A DNA stretch of 64,000 nucleotides, taken from assembly GCF_008831285.2 (NCBI RefSeq), contig NC_045139.1, positions 26,700,412 through 26,764,411 of the forward strand. The letters are read 5' to 3'. Numbering within the stretch: position 1 is the first letter of the stretch; each line of letters starts with the position of its first letter. A program made the position numbers and the translations under genes. Below the pieces are notes generated by a model. It was not told the origin of the DNA, did not search any database, and saw nothing but the letters and a program-made list of their open reading frames with translations. Positions 56,963 through 64,000 of this stretch are shown here, one piece after another. This DNA comes from Nymphaea colorata. Taxonomy: Eukaryota > Streptophyta > Magnoliopsida > Nymphaeales > Nymphaeaceae.

Positions 56963-57322
56963 TGTTAACAAAAATGAAACAATCAGTCCAACGGATCTCT
57001 CCATATTAGAAGGTGATACAATTGATAAAATTGAACCAGTGACAAACAAGGAAATAGAGCATGGTGCCAAGCAGATCTTTCCTATTGAAGAAGACTATGA
57101 AAAGAAAGAAAAATTCAAACGTTGAAAGAAACGTTGAATTCTCAAATAGCTACAATAGATGTATAAAACCATAATGGAAGCTTGTAACAAATATGAGAGA
57201 AAAAAAATCAAAAATGAGAAAGACTATTACTTCGTGGACGTAGATCAAGAAGATTGAACCACATAACTCCATTTGCATTGCTTTTGTGTGTTGATCTCTC
57301 TCTCCTTCTTTGAAATCTTTTA
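56963..57322 (+). repeat. copia 3, 3' LTR
   Basis: 360 bp, starts TGTTAACAAAAATG after the purine tract and ends TGAAATCTTTTA. The next five bases TTTGG repeat the left target site. Confidence 0.92.
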
Positions 57323-57600
57323 TTTGGCCGCTCAAGTTATGTGAGTGGATGGTAAATTGAAGAAAAGGAAAGTTAGTATACTATTGGACACAAGTTCTAC
57401 TCATAATTTTGTTAGTGCAAGAGCTTCTGGGTGTACCATTGTGCAACCTGAGTTCAGGGTCATCGAATGGAATGGTAGTTACCTGAGATGCGCAAGAAGA
57501 TACCATGAGAAAAGGCGGAAATACAAGGGCAGACATTCTCGGTGGAACTCTCCCATTTAGAAAAGGGTGGAGCAGATATAATATTGAGGATTCAATGACT
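57323..57600 (+). pseudogene. gypsy 1 aspartic protease fragment
   Basis: The frame resumes after the copia 3 insertion with VDGKLKKRKVSILLDTSSTH then NFVSARAS, the retroviral-type protease block where the catalytic motif is usually D(S/T)G; here it is DTSS, so the Gly is Ser. The protease would cut the polyprotein. Beyond about 57480 the frame is lost. Confidence 0.75.
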
Positions 57601-57829
57601 TAAGCAGTTGAGAAAAATAGAATGAGACGTCATCAACATGAAAATGAGGTTTCAAGGCACCAATGGAAAAAACACAATTAAGGTGATAGGGATCAATCTG
57701 GCCGTGACCGAGGAGGGAGGCCCAATGATTAAGGGAGGCAAAGGATTACACCTGCTCTTGATGATAGTCAGTAAAACAACAGCTAAAACAAGTGAACCAC
57801 AATGCTTACCTGACTGCTCACTAACTGAA

Positions 57830-58980
57830 TTTCAAGACATCATTCAAGTGCCTAAAGGTCTCCCACCAATCAGGCCAATTGAACATAAAATAGAGTTGAA
57901 GACATGAACAAAACTGGTAAACCTATGTCCTTTTACCATTACAACCATACTCAAGAATAAGAAATAGAGAAACTAACTATTAAAAAGCTCAATGATGGTA
58001 TCCTACAGCCTAGTAGAAGCTCTTACTCTTCACCAGACCTACTATTGAGAAAAGAAAGATAGTTCATGGAGGTTTTACATGGACTTTAGGGCACTAAACA
58101 CCATGACTGTTAAGAACAGATTTCCAATCCCAGTTGGTGAAATAGTTACTAAATGAATTACAGGAGGCCATAGTATTCTCAAAGCTTGATCTCAAATCAG
58201 GTTACCATCAAATATGCATGAGCCCATGTGACATTCACAAAACTATTTTTGAGACACATGAAGGGCATTACAAATTTACTGCTATGTCTTTCTGAACAAG
58301 ATCTTCTACCTCTTTCCTACATAAATTTTTTTTAGTATTCTTTGATGACATCATAATTTATAGCATGAACATCATAGACAGCTGAAATAGGTGCTACAGA
58401 TTCTAAGATTGCATCAATTATATGTTAAGGCTTCCAAGTGCTTGTTCGGAAGCTCACAAGTGACTTATTTGAGACATACCATCTCAAGAACAGACCATCA
58501 AATATGCATGAGCCCATGTGACATTCACAAAACTGTTTTTTAGACACATGAAGGGCATTACAAATTTACTGTTATGTATTTCGATCTGACAAATGCCCCC
58601 ACAACATTCTAAGCTTTGATGAACGAGATCTTCTGCCCCTTCCCTACATAATTTTTTTTTTAGTATTCTTTGATGACATCATAATTTACAGCATGAACAT
58701 CATAGACAGTTGAAATAGGTGCTATAGATTCTAAGATTGCATTAGTTATATGTTAAGGCTTCCAAGTGCTTGTTTGGAAGCTCACAAGTGACTTATTTGA
58801 GACATACCATTTTGGTCCAAGGAGTAAGCATGGAAGAGAAAAAGATAGCTGCAATCAAAGATTGGCTGGCTCCGATGGAGTCAAAGGGCTGCATGCTTTC
58901 TTAGGATTCGCAGGCTATTATTGTAAATTTGTCAAGAAGTTTGGGACCCTGGCAGCCCCACTAACTTGAATGCTCAAGAA
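57830..58980 (+). pseudogene. gypsy 1 reverse transcriptase with internal duplication
   Basis: Recognisable pieces: GLPPIRPIEHKIEL (about 57860), [20 protein letters not shown] (about 58073-58132), a [10 protein letters not shown]-like block near 58180-58210, and the end motif with KIAAIKDWLAP (about 58840-58875) and FLGFAGYYCKFVKKF near 58900. Between them 290-317 bases are repeated in tandem (58204-58493 and 58494-58810). The copies are broken by stops throughout. Confidence 0.75.
58204..58810. repeat. tandem duplication inside gypsy 1 RT
   Basis: Both units start ACCATCAAATATGCATGAGC and end near GAGACATACCAT. The first lacks about 45 bases present in the second (around CGATCTGACAAATGCCCCCA). 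Both carry TTCTTTGATGACATCATAAT, the decayed F(Y/F)DDI active-site block, so the element has two copies of the RT core. Confidence 0.85.
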
Positions 58981-59039
58981 CAGAAGTTGAGAATGGTTTG
59001 AGGACAGTAAACAAGCCTTCGAACGACTTAAAAGGGCAG

Positions 59040-59950
59040 CAATCAGTGCCCAATACTAGCGTTGCCCGATTTCCATCAACAATTTTTAGTGGAGACTGAT
59101 GCACCTGATGTTGGAACTTGTGCCATTTTAAGGCAATGCAAAAAATTCAAACATTTTCTTTAGTAGTTTATGAGAGAGACCTTCCAGGCAAATCCACATA
59201 TGAAAGAGAGTTGTTGGAAGTCATCATGGTATTCCAAAAGTGGCATCATTACCTCCCAGGGTGTCAGTATTTAATATATGCTATCCATAATAGTCTTTGT
59301 TTTTATATATAACAAAAGAAACATACACCTATGCAACAAAAGTGAGTTATGAAATTGTTGTGTTGTGAGTTTGACATTATCTATAAGAAAGGTATGGACA
59401 ACATAGTTGTTGATGGCTTGTCACGAAGAATAGAACAAGAGGAGTATGTGAAAGGAGGCAGCCTTGAATTGCATGTGTTGATCAGTCCCATTACAGCACT
59501 ATGGGATCAACTATGGGATTAGCACCACACCTCATAGTAAGTTTAGGAGATTAAGAGACAGTTACAATCAGGAGGCGCACAGACCTATGACTACTATTGG
59601 CAAGAACCATGCCAATACTTTCAGAAATGTCCATTTGTCCCTCCTCGATCTAATTTGGTAACGTAGTTGTTGTTCCAAACTCACGACACAGTGGATGCAG
59701 GGCATTCGGGAGTGGAGGGCAGCTGTCAAAGGCTACGCCATGATTTTTTTGGCCAAGCATGAAGGAAAGAGTGCAGGACCATGTGAGAGCTTGCGAAGTG
59801 TGTTAAAAAGCATAAACATGAGACCTTGAAACCTGCAGCTCTGCTTCAACCACTTCTCATTCTACAAAACATTTGGGAAAACATCAATGGATTTTATCGA
59901 AGGATTACCAATGTTCCCTGTGTCTAAAGTCTATACAGTCCTTTGTTTTG
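59040..59950 (+). pseudogene. gypsy 1 RNase H and integrase remnants
   Basis: RNase H: a broken VETDAPDVGTCAIL block (about 59090) and STYERELLEVIMVFQKWHHY near 59200-59255, followed by a DNIVVDGLSRR-like block near 59398-59430. Integrase: a zinc-binding region (about 59690-59800) and the start of the core with a decayed MDFIEGLP at about 59887-59910. Frames shift repeatedly. The core breaks off at about 59970. Confidence 0.7.
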
Positions 59951-59970
59951 CTATGTACTTCCTTTGCTTA

Positions 59971-60315
59971 TGTTGAGTTTTTGTTTATGCTTGTTCACTT
60001 GTAAGGGAATATACTTCTACCTGTCTAAGTGTCATGTTTGGGGATTCTGTATTTTGGGTGGTCGGCATTAGGATCCTTGTATGCAGCTTTGGCCATCCTA
60101 TATAAGCAAGTTGAGATTATTCTCCTTTCTTACCTCCCTCATGTACAATTTTTTCAAGATGAATACATTGTGAGTTTTCTTTATTCACTCTCTGTTTTTT
60201 TTATGTACTTTTCTTTCTAAAACTATCTTTGTGCCACTTTTAATGGTTTGAAGGTTTACGGCAATTAGGTTCTTGCCGTGCCACACGGACTGAAGGAGTC
60301 AGCTCGTGACGACTG
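59971..60315 (+). repeat. putative 5' LTR of gypsy 2
   Basis: A TATA-box-like CCTATATAAGCAAG sits at about 60097-60110. The end before the primer site reads GCTCGTGACGAC, not the usual CA, so the exact boundary is uncertain. Confidence 0.45.
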
Positions 60316-60316
60316 G

Positions 60317-60330
60317 TATCAGAGCCACAT
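60317..60330 (+). promoter_or_regulatory. gypsy 2 primer binding site
   Basis: TGGTATCAGAGCC matches the complement of the initiator tRNA-Met 3' end, the usual plant retrotransposon primer. Confidence 0.85.
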
Positions 60331-60466
60331 GCAGCTCAATCTAGGGAAGCGGTTGGAGAGTCGGTGTAGATCATCACCCCAGTGAGCATTGATCAAAGAG
60401 GACGTCCTAGTAACTCAATACAATCTGCGAAGCGCCAAGGGTAAGGGAGTGGCCTAGTCTGACGAT

Positions 60467-61486
60467 ATGGGCACATCCCACAGTCAGGAAGACCTGGATG
60501 AAGTTGTGAACAAGCTGGTTGTCAATGTAGCTACTCAAAAAGAAGCGTTGGGCAATGCAGCTGAGTCCTTCGAGGATTTGAGGGATGAAATGAATACCAT
60601 GTGGGAACAAATGGCCGACCTTATGGCCATGAATAGGTCACTTACTGACACAGTGACAGCACTGCAAGCTGAAGTCAGGGAACTTCAAGCAAAGAACCGC
60701 ACACTACAACGACAAGTTTCTATAGGTGGATGTGACGTTCGACTAGCAAGGGTTCACATTCAACGGCCACCAAAATACAATAGAAATTGGCATAGTCAAG
60801 TGATCAACAACTTTTTGTTCCAAGTAGAATACTACCTAGACCTTCAGGGCATTGTGGGAGATGATCTTCAGGTCAAGACCGCCGCCATGTTACTTGAGAG
60901 ATATGTTGTTGCATGGTGGAGAAGGAAAGGACTTGACATTCAAAGGGGGATATGTACAATAGATATTTTTGATGATTTTCAGCGATAGTTGAGGAATTAC
61001 TTCATGCCCTCGAATGCAAGACGACATGCTTATCGAATGGTTGATGAATTGAAACATACAGGATCCTTGCGAGACTATGTGAGGACCTACCAAAGGCTCA
61101 TGTTGGACGTACTAGATATGCCGGAACAAGATAAACTTGACTGGTTTATTTTGGGACTTCAGCCGTGGGCACAATCCAAAGTAGAAATGTATAATTCAAA
61201 GACCTTAGAGGATGCTTATGTTGTAGCAGAGTGTTTGGCCGATACCCAGCACAAGAGCTACATTAACACCTTCAAGCCTTCAAGGAAACCTGACCATGAA
61301 GAAAAGAAGGAAAATCAACAAGATCATAAAGGTGAATCATCTACCCAACACCAAGTCGAGAAGAAACTTTTTTTTTGTAAGAACAACAATTACAAAAACA
61401 AAGTGGTAACTTGTTGGTTCTGCGGAGAGATGCACTTAGCCAAGCAATTTCTAAGGTGCCTCATAAAAGACAACGGGGCAAGTTAA
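60467..61486 (+). pseudogene. gypsy 2 gag (one in-frame stop)
   Basis: The frame from ATG 60467 is open to 60988 and continues in the same frame to 61486 after a TAG at 60986. It has an N-terminal coiled coil (residues about 45-85, with TDTVTALQAEVRELQAKNRT), the gag domain (NRNWHSQVINNFLFQVEYYL, then LRNYFMP, then LLDVLDMPEQDKLDWFILGL with QPWAQ) and a zinc knuckle CWFCGEMHLAKQF that follows the CX2CX3HX4C type but has Phe for the last Cys. Only one stop and one lost Cys stand between it and a full Gag, so it is much better kept than gypsy 1. Confidence 0.88.
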
Positions 61487-61529
61487 TGCTGTAGTTGCAG
61501 AAGCCAATGCTGAAGGAGCGCAGTCACAC

Positions 61530-61907
61530 ATGGGAGTCATTTAGATGATCAATGTTGTATAGAGTCGAGTAGCTTTAAACACGATGGTAAATGCAGAACT
61601 GATGTACTTGGATATTACTCTAAGTGGTAAGTCTACTACAACCATGGTAGACTCCAGGGCAACGCATAACTTCGTTTCGAGAGAAGAAGCTGAGAGATTG
61701 GGATTGAAGCTTGAGCCAAGACAGAGAACCTTGAAGACTGAGAACTCTGTGGCTAGGCCTATCATTGGAGAAGCAAAGGGTGTAGCCATCCAGATTAGGA
61801 GTTGGGTTGGTACTACAAACTTCTCAGTTGTTCCCCTTGATGACTTCAAAGTAATCCTTGGTAGGGAGTTCTTTCGATGCCAGAGTTATGATGTTGCCAA
61901 AGTTTAA
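61530..61907 (+). pseudogene. gypsy 2 aspartic protease
   Basis: Translation from about 61584 shows MYLDITLSGKSTTTMVDSRA then THNFVSREEAERLGLKLEP and VILGREFFR, the plant gypsy protease. The catalytic motif DSG reads DSR, so Gly is lost. It is separated from gag and RT by frameshifts. Confidence 0.82.
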
Positions 61908-61933
61908 CTTATTGACATTGATGGTACTAGACT

Positions 61934-62900
61934 ATGCACACACAATTCATTTATTCTGCTAGTGGGAAGTCACATTCAGTGTTGTCTGCTACGCAACTAA
62001 AGAAGGGTGTAAGACATGGAGAACAGACGTTGCTTGTGTCCATCCACATAAAGGAGAATGCCAAATCAATTTTTGTCCCACCGGCCCTAGCTCCTTTGTT
62101 GAAAGAGATTCAAGAAGTAATGCCACCTGAACTGCCAAGGCGATTACCACCGAAATAGGAAGTCAATCATCATATTGAACTAGTCCCTGGAGCTAAACAT
62201 TTAGCCATGGTTCCTTATCATATGGGACCGACTGAATTGAAGGAATTGCAAAGACAACTTGATGAAATGTTGAAGACAAGCCTTATCTGACCGTCAAAAG
62301 GCACTGTTCGGAGTTATTCCAAATGAAGCAAGATGGCTTGAAGTGTCTATGCATAGACTACCATGCATTGAACAAGGTGACAGTAAAAAACAAATACCTA
62401 TTACCATTTATTGTTGACTTATTTGTTCAATTGGGTAATGCACAAATCTTTTTCAAATTAAACCTTCGATCATGTTATTGACAAGTCAGGATAGCTGAAG
62501 GTGATGAACCAAAGACTATTTGTGTCACTCGTTATGGTGCTTATGAATTCCTACTTATGTCATTCGGGTTGACCAATGCCCAAGTGACCTTCTCAACATT
62601 GATGAACAAGATCTTCTACCTACACCTTGACAAGTTCGTGATGGTCATCGTGGTTTTTAGTGAAAGCATGGAGGAACATGTTAACCATCTGCATATAGTG
62701 TTCCAAGTTTTGAAGGAAAACGATCTTTATGTGAAAAAAGAGAAGTGTTTTTTTAGCCAACCGGAGATCAGCTTTCTCGACCATGTTGTAGGACATGGCC
62801 AGTTGCGAATGGATCTAGGAAAGGTTAAAGTCATCCATGGAAGCTGCCAACAACAGTGCTTGAATTGCAGTCCTTCCTTGGCTTGAAAAATTATTACAGA
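61934..62900 (+). pseudogene. gypsy 2 reverse transcriptase, YLDD box missing
   Basis: Blocks in order: PPELPRRLPPK and VNHHIELVPG-like (about 62130-62190), [18 protein letters not shown] (about 62360-62405), SFGLTNAQVTFSTLMNKIFY (from 62557), then KFVMVIVVFSESMEEHVNHL. In that last place other gypsy elements have FVVVYLDDIVVFS: about four residues including both Asp of the active site are absent. The next block VKKEKCFFSQPEISFLDHVV is normal. RT activity is therefore lost. Confidence 0.85.
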
Positions 62901-63400
62901 CGGTTCATCAAGGGGTATTCTTTGATTATTGCTCCCCTGATTGACTTGTTGAAGAAGAAAACGGCCTAGGCTTGGACGCAAGCTGCTCATGATGTTTTTC
63001 TAAGATTGAAGAGAGCCCTTATGAAAGAGCCTGTACTTAAGTTGCCCGATTACTTGAAGCCATTTGAGGTCCATATTGATGTTTCTAATTTTTCTATCGG
63101 TGGAGTATTGATGCTGGAGGGTCATCCTATCGCTTATGAAAGCCAAAAGTTGAAGGAAGCGGAAAAACGCTATACTATGCATGAACGTGAAATGACTGCA
63201 ATCGTACACTACAATTGCATATGGAGACATTATCTGCTGGAACTCAATTCATTGTAAAGACTGATAATGTAGCCACAAGCTACTTCTAAATGCAAAAGAA
63301 CATATCTCCGAGTACAATGCGGGGAAGACCAATGTCGTTGCTGACGTGTTGAGTCGAAAGACAGAACTTGTGGCAACTTGGGCAAAGTCCTCTGAAGTAC
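62900..63400 (+). pseudogene. gypsy 2 RNase H
   Basis: From 63006: VLKLPDYLKPFEVHIDVSNF then SIGGVLMLEGHPIAYESQKL and EKRYTMHEREMTAIVHYNCI, the DAS-FAIGGVL and E-R-E-L-L-A-I landmarks of RNase H. The frame ends early at 63257 and is resumed in another frame by TNVVADVLSRK-like sequence near 63330-63360. Confidence 0.82.
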
Positions 63401-64000
63401 AACTGAAGGGTGCCCTTCTCGAACGCATTCGCGAAGAGATGCGGCAGGACCCGACAACACAACCCTTGGTGGCCTTAGTTAAAGCAAGGAAGACTCGAAG
63501 GTCCTGGCTACGAGACGGACTCCTCACCAAAGGCAGACGTGTATTTGTGCCATATTGGGGTAGCCTTCGACGGGGCTTTTCAAGGAGGGCCATGATACCT
63601 TGTGGGCTGGCCATCCTGGCTAGGAACGGACCTTAGCACTCTTTGAATGCAAATATTATTGACCACAGATGTTGGATGATGTCGAGGCCTATGTGAAGAC
63701 ATGTCTCATCTGCGAGCAAGATAAGGGGACGAATCAGAAGCCTGCCTGCCTACTAGAACTGTTGTCTGTTCCAAAATGCCAATGGGAAAGCCTCTGCATG
63801 GACTTCATCATGAGCCAACCAAAAGTAGAGGACTATAGCTTTATCTTTGTTCTTGTTGATAGTTTTCAAAGTATCCTACGTTTATCCCAACTTCAAAGGA
63901 ATGTCCAATAGAGAATATGGTAGAATTCTTCGTAAAGAACATAGTCAAACATTGGGGCATACCAAAAAGCATTGTGAGTAACTTTGATGCTAGCTTCATG
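63346..64000 (+). pseudogene. gypsy 2 integrase, cut by window end
   Basis: The linker and zinc-binding region (about 63370-63720; CLICEQDKGTNQKP is the C-x2-C half) is followed by the integrase core start CMDFIMSQPKVEDYSFIFVL then VDSF (about 63798-63865). In a second frame come VEFFVKNIVKHWGIPKSIVS then NFDASF, where the usual SDRD has become SNFD. The gene continues beyond 64000. Confidence 0.8.

Larger units (their letters stand above)
52330..57322 (+). mobile_element. full-length copia 3 nested in gypsy 1 (4993 bp)
   Basis: LTRs of 360 bp each (52330-52689 and 56963-57322; start TGTTAAC, end CTTTTA) are flanked by a perfect 5-bp target duplication TTTGG (52325-52329 and 57323-57327). 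The primer site TGGTATCAGAGTC is at 52690 and the purine tract GACGAGGGG is before the 3' LTR. Note the ends are TG...TA rather than TG...CA. gag and pol are both broken. It is the parent-type copy for the fragment at 27903-28795. Confidence 0.95.
49720..59970 (+). mobile_element. old Ty3/gypsy element 1, split by two nested copia insertions
   Basis: Pieces of one gypsy polyprotein occur in order: gag (49800-50039 and 51703-52329), protease (57323-57560), RT (about 57830-58980), RNase H (about 59040-59450) and integrase (about 59540-59940). Removing the copia elements at 50040-51702 and 52330-57322 makes gag and then gag-protease continuous. Stops and shifts are everywhere, and the RT core holds an internal duplication. 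Neither LTR could be placed with confidence. It ends near 59970, where the second gypsy element appears to begin. Confidence 0.8.
59971..64000 (+). mobile_element. Ty3/gypsy element 2, continues past window end
   Basis: A probable 5' LTR (59971 to about 60315, with TATATAAGCAAG at about 60099), a primer site TGGTATCAGAGCC at about 60317, then gag, protease, RT, RNase H and integrase in gypsy order. It lies at the breakpoint of gypsy 1 and is probably inserted in it, which would make the stack three events deep. The left LTR limit is a guess (TGTTGAG) because the 3' LTR is outside. Confidence 0.8.

Overview
The window looks like nuclear DNA of a flowering plant. It has GT-AG introns, a secreted plant-type GH17 glucanase family, plant Ty1/copia and Ty3/gypsy retrotransposons with tRNA-Met-type primer sites (TGGTATCA), a hAT DNA transposon carrying pieces of PPR and DUF26 genes, AT-rich spacers and AG/TA/TG microsatellites. 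The species cannot be told from the sequence alone. No tRNA, rRNA or CRISPR was seen.

Only two host genes look intact. They are tandem paralogues on the minus strand, each encoding a GH17 beta-1,3-glucanase-like secreted protein from two exons (22757-24902, gene B; 35207-37334, gene C). Both keep a matching TATA box and a W-box-like TTGACC upstream. A third, broken C-terminal copy lies at 28977-29059. The upstream flank of these genes is present three times: copy A at 1719 to about 5810 (its gene is missing), copy B at 25095-27903, and copy C at 37540-40195 plus 44743 to about 46250. The window is therefore a decayed tandem array of a unit made of gene plus long upstream flank. Transposon insertions date the copies: a MULE-like element sits at the same site in A and B but not in C, and a 4.5-kb hAT element sits only in C.

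Region by region: 1-1700 degraded CACTA-like sequence; 1719-5810 flank A; 5831-12644 a complete but mutated copia element with a long leader holding a captured, gene-like antisense piece; 12645-22400 gene-poor, with a degraded LINE endonuclease, degenerate GATCC/AATCT repeats and an exon-like minus-strand relic (19434-20250); 22480-24902 gene B; 25095-27903 flank B, cut off by an antisense copia fragment; 28977-32792 GH17 relic, inverted LTR-like piece and a 5'-truncated copia; 34113-34890 an inverted MULE-like copy; 35207-37334 gene C; 37540-46250 flank C with the hAT (40196-44742); 46250-49700 low-complexity spacer; 49720-59970 an old gypsy element containing two nested copia insertions, each with perfect 5-bp target duplications; 59971-64000 a second gypsy element running off the window.

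Best leads: the hAT with fragments of at least two unrelated host genes; residue changes beside both catalytic glutamates in GH17 gene C; the three-copy MULE-like family carrying an ATCTCATA minisatellite; and the captured antisense gene piece in the first copia leader. All coding calls were made by reading translations by eye. No database search was possible.
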